Positions 1-7,470 of a stretch of 20,505 bases of DNA are shown one piece after another. Numbering within the stretch: the first letter of the stretch is position 1; every line of letters starts with the position of its first letter. The notes beneath the pieces are model-generated. The model ran no database searches and was not told the DNA's origin. It worked only from the letters and a program-made list of their open reading frames with translations. The DNA is taken from the IMG/VR virus record IMGVR_UViG_3300017977_000109, positions 1 to 20,505 of that record, one strand, 5' to 3'. Source of the stretch: a virus. The position numbers and the translations under genes are program-made.

Positions 1-3000
1 ACATGAAAGAAGTGTAAAGACCTCCTGCGTAACTCGGGTTATTTGCAAACATTGAGTCTGCGTAGGATTGTGTTGTATTGATGATTGAGTCGAACGAATT
101 AACCACATCTCCGAGAGTTGAGGTGCTTAAATCCGATAGAGAGGTGCTAGCGGCATCAGTAGCGTTCGTTAAAATATCGAGTGCGTTAGCATAGTTTTGT
201 ATTGGCACAATATCAACGTCTGCTCCATTTGTGAGGTCACTAAACATTTTTTTAAGTTGTTCAATATATAATTCTCCAGCAGTATGATATTTTCCAAGAT
301 CATCATAATTATATCTAGCAGAAGAATAGTCGTCAGGATTTAAGCCGAATGCTTCAGCAAGATTATCTAGCTCAACATTGTATTGAGCGTTATTGTTCGA
401 GTAGTTCGGATACTTCGTCATAGCCCCTTGAATAATCTCAGCTATCCCAGCTATACCCATAACGTCTTCTTTGCTCATTGAACCGTATTTGTCTTTGTAA
501 TAAGATATAATTTTATCTGCTTGCTGTTTTGCTAAGTAGTCACCCATAAATTTATCATATCCGGAGGTAGTCCGAGTGTTGTACTCGATGCGTGATGTAT
601 TTGTACTTGTTGATTCGATATTAGATGCAGAACTTTTATTGATGTCTTGTAGCCCAAAAACTGCCTGGACCATCTGCCATTGTGTTGCATTAAGTTCTAT
701 AGTTCCACTTGCAATTTTGTCTAATACTGACTCTATACCACCTAAACCATTTACATATGTTTGAGCCATATCGTTATAAGCTGTAGTAGTGCTGTGCTTA
801 TGACCAGTAAATTGTTCATACATATCTGCTGCGCTAAGAGCCATCGCTTCAGAGGCTTTTTTTGCATCTATAAGTGAATTTCCGACGTCATCGACGCTAT
901 CAGCGAATTGTAAAGCTTGTGATGCTGTTGTGTCTGCACTGAGACCGAATTTATCAATCATTATACGAAGGGCATCGGCTTTTTCTTCAGCAGTTCCAAA
1001 TGATAATGAATTTTTGATGCTATCCATATTTACGTCTAGATTTTGAGTGATACCTTTAAGCCATGTGCCAAACTCTTCACTATTGAACGCACCGTCATAT
1101 ATTTGTGAGACGTTTTCTCTCGCTTGAGCTGTTTTAGTATCGTCAAACCAAGTATTGCCTAGAAGTTCTTGCGATAAATTACCGAAGTCATCAACAACGT
1201 CGGATATATCAGAGTAGATACCAATGAGTGTACCGCCAAACTCAACACCAAGTGTGTCAATCTCTGGAACATAATCACCTAAGTCTTGTACCAGATTGGC
1301 AATACCAGTACCTATTCTATCGAAGTATTCTACGTCTGTCTCAGTACGCCCTACACTTGAATCGTATCTTTTATCATAGCCTACATATCCACTAGCAAAT
1401 CTACCCCCACGGGTTCCAATGTTATAATCAGCTAATAACTGAGCTTTATCGACAGTATTCTCCGCTCCAAACATTGACTGAACTGAGCTAACCGTACTTT
1501 GACTAATAATATCAGGTAGCGTATCTTTTAAAGAGTTGCTTATAAACAACGATGCTTCATTACCAAACCAGTTTTCTTTTGTTAAGAAACTTTTGACAGA
1601 TTCCGCAGACCCAGAAGTGGCACTAGCTAAAGAACTTCTACTAATATCACCAATAGCTTCAAGCAAGTCAATCTGTTTATCTAGGCGGTCTGTTATTGGC
1701 GTGATAGATGCGTCTACTCTGTCATCGTAAGACATAACTGGCGAGGATGAACCGCCCCCGCTTGATGAACCGCCACCACCACCACCTAAAGTTTGCCCAA
1801 GATTAGCCAGTAACGCAACCACTGCTGTTGTTGTTGCTGCAACCGCTGGCAAGTTTGCCGGGAATGGAGCTGATGCCCAAGCGGATGTAACCGCAGTTAC
1901 GGAATTAACTAAAGCTAATCCTGATTGAATAGCTGAAAACGCTTGTGCCGCCCCAGAGCCTTTCTCAAAAGCTCCGGACATTGCTCCAGCAAGATTGGCA
2001 TAAGCACCGATTTGATTTTGAAGGTGTTGTTCTTTCTCTTCATCGGTGACTATATTTTTGTCAACGAGTGCTTGATAGGCTTTCTGCTCTTTTGAAATAT
2101 CAGCAAAAGCATTGCCCACATTGGCGATAGCTTTGGCATTTCCCTCAAGCCCTGCCGTCCAATCCTGTGAAAGATCAGAAAGGTTTGAGAAGTTATCGTG
2201 GAATTTATCAAACGTCTTCGCAAAATCAGCTCCGGCCTGATCAAGGCCATTCATCAGTTCAGCAGTTTTCTTGATGGCGGCTTGTTCTTCTTTCCACCCT
2301 ATAAGCATGAGGTCGGCTTCGGCTTCATCATCTTTAATTTTCTGTTTTCGTAACTGCTCTTGATAATCGTAAATTGCTTTGGCGGATTCTTTCGCGGCTT
2401 TCTCTTCTAATTTGCGATAATACGCATTGTTTGCGGCGATCTCTTTGGCAAACTCTTCGTAAGGGTTGATATCTGTAGGTGCTAGTCCATCCGATTTTCC
2501 GGCAGCTTTTATTTTTCTCTGCAGTGCTGTGATCGATGCCTCTATGGTTTTGATCTCTGCTACTGCAGTGCCGCTGGTTCCAAAGAGTATGTCCCATGTA
2601 GATTGCCCACTGCTTTTGAGTGCTATCAGGCGTTGCTGCAGCTGCGTGAGCTCCCGCTTCATATCACTTATGGCTGTCAACTTCCTAATATCCTGAATAC
2701 GATTGACATTTGATAGATAGTCTTCGAGTTTCGTGTTCACACCGGTAAGCGCAGTTGCAAGATCGTTAACGACTATTTTTGTTGCGTTAAATGAACTTTT
2801 TGTCAAGGTTCCTGCTAACTGTTGCCATGCGTTATCCAAGTTAGACACCGCAACGCCCATAGTGTCTGCTGCTTGAAACTGAGACATCCTGTTTTCTAAA
2901 AGCCCTACTACATCATCAGTGCTCTTAAGTGTCTCATTTGTAAGCCCAAGACCGTTTAAAAATCGTCCTAAGTCACTATTGGCGAGTACCGTACCAGTAG

Positions 3001-3559
3001 CGAGACCATCTACACCGGCAAGCAGTGAGTTAAATTCTATTCCTGCGCTTCCTGCCGCGATGGATATCTTCTTGGTGAGGTCTACCATCTGCTCAGTAGA
3101 GGCGCCAGCGTTTTTCATACTGACATACATCGCTTTATAGATTTGGTTGGTTTGTCCTAGCGTGTGCGGTGTTTCGGCATTTATTTTTGCGAGTTCAGCT
3201 ACTGTTTTTGTAGCTTCCTGGTTAGCAAGCGCATATTTCTCAGTAATAGACAACGATTTACCCATTGCTGAAACATTTGAACTCGTAGCCACGGCAAGAG
3301 AGGTTATGCCTGCGATAGATTCTTCAAGTGAGCTGTTGTATTTGAATCCTGTATTCACCAGTGCGCTAAATGCTCTCTCGAGTGCAACGACAAACCCTAC
3401 GGAGAGTGCAATCTTTTGAAGTTTAGAGCTAAAGCTCTCGACTTGTCCTCCGGCGGTTTGCGCTTTTTTTCCGGTCTGATCGAGCTGATCGTTGACGTGC
3501 TCAAGCTCCCCTGTCTCTTTGTTGAAGCGAAGCGTGATAGCGATAGTTTTGTTATTCAT
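1..3559 (-). CDS. Phage tail tape measure protein (partial, C-terminus beyond left edge)
   Basis: The reading frame is open from an ATG at 3559 to the window edge, giving at least 1186 residues without a stop. This protein would set tail length and sit inside the tail tube. The N-terminal part has repeated Ala/Ser/Thr-rich helical stretches, followed by a charged coiled-coil-like segment around residues 370-450. A hydrophobic Ala/Val-rich region at about 540-590 resembles the membrane-active segment common in tape measure proteins. Residues 592-606 form a Gly/Ser hinge (six Gly, three Ser, three Gly, three Ser). I chose the ATG at 3559 because GGAG at 3571-3568 lies 8 bases upstream; another in-frame ATG at 3565 is too close to it. 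The gene begins just after the chaperone frameshift ORF, the usual place for a tape measure gene. The part left of about 1740 is clearly more AT-rich than the rest. The class is inferred from length, composition and position. Confidence 0.88.
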   Translation of the reverse strand, partial: MNNKTIAITLRFNKETGELEHVNDQLDQTGKKAQTAGGQVESFSSKLQKIALSVGFVVALERAFSALVNTGFKYNSSLEESIAGITSLAVATSSNVSAMGKSLSITEKYALANQEATKTVAELAKINAETPHTLGQTNQIYKAMYVSMKNAGASTEQMVDLTKKISIAAGSAGIEFNSLLAGVDGLATGTVLANSDLGRFLNGLGLTNETLKSTDDVVGLLENRMSQFQAADTMGVAVSNLDNAWQQLAGTLTKSSFNATKIVVNDLATALTGVNTKLEDYLSNVNRIQDIRKLTAISDMKRELTQLQQRLIALKSSGQSTWDILFGTSGTAVAEIKTIEASITALQRKIKAAGKSDGLAPTDINPYEEFAKEIAANNAYYRKLEEKAAKESAKAIYDYQEQLRKQKIKDDEAEADLMLIGWKEEQAAIKKTAELMNGLDQAGADFAKTFDKFHDNFSNLSDLSQDWTAGLEGNAKAIANVGNAFADISKEQKAYQALVDKNIVTDEEKEQHLQNQIGAYANLAGAMSGAFEKGSGAAQAFSAIQSGLALVNSVTAVTSAWASAPFPANLPAVAATTTAVVALLANLGQTLGGGGGGSSSGGGSSSPVMSYDDRVDASITPITDRLDKQIDLLEAIGDISRSSLASATSGSAESVKSFLTKENWFGNEASLFISNSLKDTLPDIISQSTVSSVQSMFGAENTVDKAQLLADYNIGTRGGRFASGYVGYDKRYDSSVGRTETDVEYFDRIGTGIANLVQDLGDYVPEIDTLGVEFGGTLIGIYSDISDVVDDFGNLSQELLGNTWFDDTKTAQARENVSQIYDGAFNSEEFGTWLKGITQNLDVNMDSIKNSLSFGTAEEKADALRIMIDKFGLSADTTASQALQFADSVDDVGNSLIDAKKASEAMALSAADMYEQFTGHKHSTTTAYNDMAQTYVNGLGGIESVLDKIASGTIELNATQWQMVQAVFGLQDINKSSASNIESTSTNTSRIEYNTRTTSGYDKFMGDYLAKQQADKIISYYKDKYGSMSKEDVMGIAGIAEIIQGAMTKYPNYSNNNAQYNVELDNLAEAFGLNPDDYSSARYNYDDLGKYHTAGELYIEQLKKMFSDLTNGADVDIVPIQNYANALDILTNATDAASTSLSDLSTSTLGDVVNSFDSIINTTQSYADSMFANNPSYAGGLYTSFM

Positions 3560-3561
3560 TC

Positions 3562-3855
3562 TCATTTCTCCAAAGTGACGGCAAGAATATCTTGCGCGAT
3601 ATCAGCAAGCTCAAGATATTCAAGCTGATGCTTTTTAGCAAAATTTACCAGATAGGTGTCAGATATCGTGAGACCCATTCCTGTGCTGCGTTGGCACTTG
3701 ATGCAACCATAATAGACGATATTCTCCCAGGCGTCTTCAAGCCAGATGGTGCCTCTCTTCTTATGCTTCTCAAGACCCTCTTTAGTCTTTGGCTTTGGAG
3801 GGGCTTTCCCGCCGCGCTTTTTTTGTTGTCTCGCGTAGGTGACGAGACGCTTTAC
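3562..3855 (-). CDS. Tail assembly chaperone, frameshift-only extension (T part of G-T)
   Basis: This -1 frame continues the 170-residue protein encoded at 4364-3852. Ribosomes slipping at 3861-3855 would add 97 residues and stop at the TGA 3564-3562, giving a fusion of about 267 residues. The extension begins V-K-R-L-V and has a Lys/Arg-rich stretch, a C-x-x-C pair (C-I-K-C) and a C-terminal end in T-L-E-K. It has no credible start of its own: the first ATG is more than 50 codons in and lacks a ribosome binding site. Its stop overlaps the start region of the tape measure gene. Lambda G/GT and many long-tailed phages make a second chaperone form by exactly this route, so the call rests on both the signal and the position. 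Sequence homology to known T domains was not tested. Confidence 0.8.
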   Translation of the reverse strand, partial: VKRLVTYARQQKKRGGKAPPKPKTKEGLEKHKKRGTIWLEDAWENIVYYGCIKCQRSTGMGLTISDTYLVNFAKKHQLEYLELADIAQDILAVTLEK

Positions 3856-3864
3856 TTTTTTCCC
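3828..3864 (-). promoter_or_regulatory. Programmed -1 frameshift signal (slippery site plus hairpin)
   Basis: The mRNA reads GGGAAAAAAG at 3864-3855. In the zero frame (CAG GGA AAA AAG TAA) this holds two overlapping heptamers, G GGA AAA and A AAA AAG, and the second is the classic dnaX-type site. The zero-frame stop follows immediately. A hairpin with arms GTCTCG (3848-3843) and CGAGAC (3833-3828), plus one wobble pair, starts 6 bases after the slippery site, which is the usual spacing for a stimulatory structure. Confidence 0.85.
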
Positions 3865-4364
3865 TGGGCCTCTGCTATTTTTTTATTTAGTATGGACCAT
3901 AAGTCAGAGTACGAGATTTCATACTCTTGCAGAAAACTCTCAAGACGTTCTATGTCATCTCCGCTGACCAAAACGGCAAACTGTTTCTTGGCAACGGCAT
4001 CAAAACTCTTAAGCATCTGTGTATAATCAGGTGCTTCATACGCTTCAACAGCACTCTCAAGCTTTTCAATCTCTCCTCGGAGTGTTTTACGCTCGCTCAA
4101 GAGCTCTTTTTTGATCTCCCTATCTTCCTCTAGAGCGTAAAGATCCTCATTGTCACGCAACATGGCACGTGCAGCGCTTAGCTTTTTCTGCTTTTTCTCA
4201 TGCTCTTTACGCGTTGTGTCGACAAGCTCTGCTTTTTTCTTCTCGGACTTCGCTAGCGCTTTAAAGGCTTGCTTATCCTTACCCGTAGCCATTCGAACTA
4301 CCAGTAAAAAATCTTCGTCACCGATACTTAGGCTAATGTAATGCTGCAGTGTAATATCAGACAT
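3852..4364 (-). CDS. Tail assembly chaperone (G-like, 170 aa)
   Basis: This protein would bind the tape measure protein during tail assembly and recruit tail tube subunits. It lies between the tail tube gene and the tape measure gene and ends in a programmed -1 frameshift signal, as in lambda G/GT. Residues 1-30 look like a small folded domain (I-S-L-S-I-G-D-E-D-F), residues 35-115 are a highly charged Lys/Glu-rich coiled coil, and the C-terminus is acidic (G-D-D-I-E-R-L-E-S-F). The long coiled coil makes it larger than a minimal G protein. The start ATG at 4364 follows a GGAGCC Shine-Dalgarno-like sequence in the short 11-base gap after the tail tube stop. I did not recognise a named family; the function comes from position and the frameshift. 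Confidence 0.75.
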   Translation of the reverse strand: MSDITLQHYISLSIGDEDFLLVVRMATGKDKQAFKALAKSEKKKAELVDTTRKEHEKKQKKLSAARAMLRDNEDLYALEEDREIKKELLSERKTLRGEIEKLESAVEAYEAPDYTQMLKSFDAVAKKQFAVLVSGDDIERLESFLQEYEISYSDLWSILNKKIAEAQGKK

Positions 4365-4375
4365 TGTCAGGCTCC

Positions 4376-5392
4376 TTAAATATAGTAGCGGATAACATAA
4401 TTGTCATTGCCGGACGTTGGATTCGCATTGAACGTGTTATCAAGATAGCCGAGGCCGTCTTTGTCCGAAAGCGTCGGAACTTTGTCGGGGGTCATAGTAG
4501 GCACGACAATCTCCCACTTCACTTTTCCGCTTGTCGGATCATTGGCATCAGAGAGATCATCACGATCTTTTGCACGCCATACCAGGGCTTTGGCCACACC
4601 GTCAAGAACATCATCGATGCTGTAAGGATTCTCGCTGTCAACATCTCCCTTGAGCGACACCGTCGGATAGAAGTTGGCAATATTAAAAGCATTGGTCTTG
4701 AAAGTACGGCGCTGCTTAATATCAGCACCCATATCAATACCGACTTCATCAATTTCAGACAGAGCCGCTGCAACTTGAGTCGCGCCAATCTTCACATGAC
4801 CATAAACATCGCTGTCATCAAGCATCGCTGATGGTGTCGGAGTGAGAAACGGCGGAGTAAAGGCTCCGTCATCAAGCGCATCAAAGGCAGCAGATATATC
4901 AAACTTCATCATGATCGGATCACCAACTTTGGCAAGCATCGAAAATTTGGCTTTACCACCGTGACCTTTAAACTTATTTTCAGTTCCTAAAATATCCACA
5001 GACATCGTTGCTGCATTGTTCGTTTGCGGAGCATACTCGTATCCGGCAATCGGCGTCGTATCATCCCCCGGTGTCTCATAGATCGGAGTACGACTGTGTC
5101 CGGAACATTGAAGCAAAATATCAACATCACTCCCATCAAAATTTACTACATCCAGAGGAAGCGGGGTGTCTAGTGAAAATTTCATAGAGCTCCAGGCGTT
5201 GAAGTGCTCAACCACCTTGTAGCCGCTGAAGGCAGCAATAGGGAAAAATTCACGTCGGCTCAATTCAATTGAGGGGATTTTAGGATCACCTTCGGCATAG
5301 ACTGTCACCCCTGTAGTGTCCATTGTCGCATCTGCGATTCGTGTATTTTCAGTCGTCTCTTTGAGGACTTTTACAACATATTTTACTTCCAT
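4376..5392 (-). CDS. Phage major tail tube protein
   Basis: This 338-residue protein is likely the main subunit of the tail tube. It is rich in beta-forming segments and Asp/Thr/Pro turns (for example T-T-G-V-T-V-Y-A near residue 30 and Y-P-T-V-S-L-K-G near 245), contains no predicted membrane segment, and sits just upstream of the chaperone and tape measure genes, the standard place for a tube gene. No sheath-like gene lies next to it, which favours a non-contractile tail. AGGA lies about 10 bases before the ATG at 5392, inside the end of the preceding gene; the intergenic gap is only 2 bases. I did not recognise a specific Pfam family, so the call is mainly by size, composition and synteny. 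Confidence 0.65.
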   Translation of the reverse strand: MEVKYVVKVLKETTENTRIADATMDTTGVTVYAEGDPKIPSIELSRREFFPIAAFSGYKVVEHFNAWSSMKFSLDTPLPLDVVNFDGSDVDILLQCSGHSRTPIYETPGDDTTPIAGYEYAPQTNNAATMSVDILGTENKFKGHGGKAKFSMLAKVGDPIMMKFDISAAFDALDDGAFTPPFLTPTPSAMLDDSDVYGHVKIGATQVAAALSEIDEVGIDMGADIKQRRTFKTNAFNIANFYPTVSLKGDVDSENPYSIDDVLDGVAKALVWRAKDRDDLSDANDPTSGKVKWEIVVPTMTPDKVPTLSDKDGLGYLDNTFNANPTSGNDNYVIRYYI

Positions 5393-5394
5393 CT

Positions 5395-5715
5395 CTAGTT
5401 TCCTTTTTGTAAAATTTTGAGCATGTCGCTCTGTGCTTTTTCGATATGGCCAAGCTTTCCGTCAATATTTTTGATCGTGATGTCAAACTCACGCCGACCG
5501 ACATAGCGGTCATCAGCATCGCGGTAGGTGATTTTTCCCATATGGGTTTTTTCAAGATCACCCACGCGAACATGAAGCTCTTCGTAATCTTTTGATGCAT
5601 TCGAAGCAGCAACTCTCGAAGCTACCACGATACTGGCGACTCCAGCTACAGCAATGATGACCTGTATGGCTACACCTGGTGGGATCTCCACAATGTTCTC
5701 CTCATAATTTTTCAT
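5395..5715 (-). CDS. Small membrane-anchored coiled-coil protein, function unknown
   Basis: The 106-residue product has a hydrophobic segment at about residues 14-36 (G-V-A-I-Q-V-I-I-A-V-A-G-V), followed by a polar helix with heptad-like spacing to the C-terminus. One membrane helix plus a cytoplasmic or periplasmic coiled coil is seen in XhlA-type holin-associated proteins, in i-spanins and in DUF2730 proteins of Mu-like phages; I cannot choose among them. It is the first gene of the leftward tail block and ends 2 bases before the tail tube gene. The ATG at 5715 has AGGA 10 bases upstream. A GTG at 5691 has a better GAGGAG 6 bases upstream and would give a 98-residue protein that still keeps the membrane segment. 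Confidence 0.55.
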   Translation of the reverse strand: MKNYEENIVEIPPGVAIQVIIAVAGVASIVVASRVAASNASKDYEELHVRVGDLEKTHMGKITYRDADDRYVGRREFDITIKNIDGKLGHIEKAQSDMLKILQKGN

Positions 5716-5837
5716 GTCAGCCGAATCCTACACCTTAATAAAACGCAGCGTCCAGCGCAGCATGCGTCCCGAAAATAAGGCTGGATTACGCCACTCTAAA
5801 GGATATAAGATTCGCCAATGATCGCATCGGAGGCTTC
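5716..5837. promoter_or_regulatory. Divergent intergenic region between tail and head blocks
   Basis: Both late blocks are transcribed outward from these 122 bases, so each should have a promoter here. On the plus strand TATAAGAT (around 5805-5812) could act as a -10 box 25-30 bases before the first head gene, and GGAGG just before 5838 is its ribosome binding site. In Mu, late promoters need the C activator; a Mor/C homologue is encoded at 16152-15877. No clear -35 or activator dyad was identified. Confidence 0.4.
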
Positions 5838-6254
5838 ATGCTCAAAGAATTTCAAAAGGCACTCATGGCAAAGATTGGTGAAACAGTGGGTGTGCGTGAA
5901 TACCGGGGAGAGCTATCTTCACCTGAAAAAGCGAAAGCCTTGGCCAAAGAGCTGCCATTGGTAATGGTGGATTTTGTGGGGGACGATCACGGTGGACACG
6001 CCTTGAAAAAGATAGCTGTTTTCAACCTCTATATCGTTCATGTCTCTTTCTCAGGAAACATCACCGCCCGTGAAACCAAGCGGATCGAGCTTGTCGAGCT
6101 GATTGAAACCGTTGATGAAGCGATTACCGCCAAAAGCTTTGCGGGTTCAGGATATGTGAAACTTCAAAAGCTTACCAAGCTTTTTGACGCTCAGGCCGGA
6201 GTGGGATATCTCACTGCATTTACACGAACACTAACTGTAGAATTAAGGAAATAG
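5838..6254 (+). CDS. Mu gp37-like protein (DUF1834 type)
   Basis: The 138-residue product resembles Mu gp37-type proteins, which are thought to act at the neck or tail: a short N-terminal helix (M-L-K-E-F-Q-K-A-L), a central V-M-V-D-F-V-G-D-D segment, then alternating strands and a late helix, ending in T-R-T-L-T-V-E-L. The family match is from memory of the pattern, not a search. The start has GGAGG 5 bases upstream and the stop is 3 bases before the protease gene. In Mu, gp37 lies after gp36 and next to tail genes; here it is the first head-side gene but still abuts the tail block, now divergently oriented. Confidence 0.6.
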   Translation: MLKEFQKALMAKIGETVGVREYRGELSSPEKAKALAKELPLVMVDFVGDDHGGHALKKIAVFNLYIVHVSFSGNITARETKRIELVELIETVDEAITAKSFAGSGYVKLQKLTKLFDAQAGVGYLTAFTRTLTVELRK

Positions 6255-6257
6255 TAG

Positions 6258-7091
6258 ATGGCAAAGTTAAGTTTAATAGCCCTTTCGGTGCTTTATGCTG
6301 CCAAGGCAACACCTGAAGGGGCAATAACAGTCAAGATCGATTTGGCAGTTGTTGGAAAATGGGAAGGTCATCCCAACGGAGCCTTTGATATCACTCTTGA
6401 TGATCTGCAGACCATCAAAACAAACTTTGATGCTTCAGATATTGATGTGGTTGTTGATTATGAACATATGACACTCTGGGGCGCGTCGGCTCCGGCAGCA
6501 GGATGGGTCAAGTCTCTTGAGATCACAGGAGAGACGCTCATCGGTGAGATTGAATGGCTTGATGCCGCCAAAGAAGCCATCAAAAAAGGCGAGTACCGCT
6601 ATATCTCACCTGTGCTTGATCCGCATACCATCGATCAGGTTACGGGAGAAGATATCAGCTGGTCACTTCACTCTGCAGCGCTCACCAACAAGCCCTTTTT
6701 AGAAGAGCTTGGTGAGGTGAAAGCCGCTAAGAGTCAACCCAAAAAACAGGAGGAGAAATCCATGACACCAGAAGAACAACGTCGCCTTGAAGAGGCAGAA
6801 ACCACAGCCGCACGTGTGACTACCGTTGAGGAGGAAAACACAAATCTGAAGGCACAAAATCAAGAGCTACTTGCCAACAGTGCAACCGCTACCGTTGCCG
6901 GTGCTATTGCAGCAAAGAAGATCTCAAAAGATCAGGAAGCGTGGGCACTGGCCTATTGCAAAAGTGATCCAAAAGGTTTTGAAGACTTTCTCAAAGACGC
7001 GAAACCCCAAACACAGGTGCCCTCAAGCGATCAGTTTGCAGCGAGCAACGCAAACAGTACCACTACTGTAATCCCCATGACAAAGGTGTAA
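6258..7091 (+). CDS. Phage prohead protease (Mu gpI type)
   Basis: This 277-residue protein is the likely maturation protease that cleaves scaffold and head proteins in the prohead. Residues 1-160 form the protease part, with features typical of Mu I proteins: a strand-rich start (V-K-I-D-L-A-V-V-G-K-W), the V-V-D-Y-E-H signature at residues 65-70, and the W-x-x-x-A-x-x-A-I-K-K-G-E-Y-R-Y-I-S-P segment at about 100-118. Residues 169-277 are Glu/Gln/Ala-rich and helical, the scaffold part. That part has its own internal start (see 6762-7091). The gene is followed 3 bases later by the decoration protein gene, the lambda C/Nu3-D-E order. Confidence 0.85.
   Translation: MAKLSLIALSVLYAAKATPEGAITVKIDLAVVGKWEGHPNGAFDITLDDLQTIKTNFDASDIDVVVDYEHMTLWGASAPAAGWVKSLEITGETLIGEIEWLDAAKEAIKKGEYRYISPVLDPHTIDQVTGEDISWSLHSAALTNKPFLEELGEVKAAKSQPKKQEEKSMTPEEQRRLEEAETTAARVTTVEEENTNLKAQNQELLANSATATVAGAIAAKKISKDQEAWALAYCKSDPKGFEDFLKDAKPQTQVPSSDQFAASNANSTTTVIPMTKV
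6762..7091 (+). CDS. Nested scaffold protein from an internal start in the protease gene
   Basis: An in-frame ATG at codon 169 of the protease gene (M-T-P-E-E-Q) is preceded by AGGAGGAG with about 6 bases of spacing, a stronger ribosome binding site than many true starts in this window. Translation from it gives a 109-residue Glu/Gln/Ala-rich, mostly helical protein, as expected for a scaffold. Mu (I/Z) and lambda (C/Nu3) both make their scaffold this way. The protein would fill the prohead during assembly and be removed by the protease. Confidence 0.75.
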   Translation: MTPEEQRRLEEAETTAARVTTVEEENTNLKAQNQELLANSATATVAGAIAAKKISKDQEAWALAYCKSDPKGFEDFLKDAKPQTQVPSSDQFAASNANSTTTVIPMTKV

Positions 7092-7094
7092 AAA

Positions 7095-7460
7095 ATGGCT
7101 TATGATGCAAAACTCGGTTCTCTCAGTTATGAAGAGAAACCGATTATCGACAAAACCCACTCCCCAATCCTTTTAGGTGTTGGTTTTCCAACAGGACAAG
7201 GCGAACTTAAGCGCGGTCTTTTAGTTGCTGTTGTAACAGCGACTCCTGATGAATATGTGCCGTACAATCCGGCGGGCGATGACGGTACGCAAAACGTTAA
7301 AGGTGTTTTAACATCAACTATCGACACGACGGATGCTGCAACGGTTGGCACGATTATCGTACACGGCACCGTCGTTGAAGAGAACTTACATGTAAACAAC
7401 AGCGCACTTGATGCAGCAGATATGGCAGCACTTCGCGCCATGACAATCTACCCACTTTAG
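7095..7460 (+). CDS. Head decoration protein (lambda gpD-like)
   Basis: The 121-residue product fits the head decoration family in length and pattern: an early P-I-L-L-G-V-G motif, the turn G-E-L-K-R-G-L-L-V-A, a conserved-looking G-V-L-T-S-T-I-D segment, and G-T-I-I-V-H-G-T-V-V. Such proteins form trimers on the capsid surface and stabilise the expanded head. It lies directly between the protease and the gpE-like capsid gene, the same order as in lambda, and has a short 3-base gap to the protease stop. Confidence 0.82.
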   Translation: MAYDAKLGSLSYEEKPIIDKTHSPILLGVGFPTGQGELKRGLLVAVVTATPDEYVPYNPAGDDGTQNVKGVLTSTIDTTDAATVGTIIVHGTVVEENLHVNNSALDAADMAALRAMTIYPL

Positions 7461-7470
7461 GAGGTGAATA

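Noticed and set aside
1742-1786. Simple-sequence repeat in the tape measure gene
   Set aside because: It is a short Gly/Ser codon run in frame, explained by a protein hinge rather than by a DNA repeat element.
3592-4026. 144-residue plus-strand reading frame
   Set aside because: It lies antisense to the tail chaperone genes, which have a frameshift signal and consistent ribosome binding sites; its protein is low in normal domain patterns.
4376-5392. Tail sheath protein
   Set aside because: At 338 residues it is short for a sheath, and the gene leads directly into the chaperone and tape measure genes without a separate tube gene, so it is more likely the tube itself.
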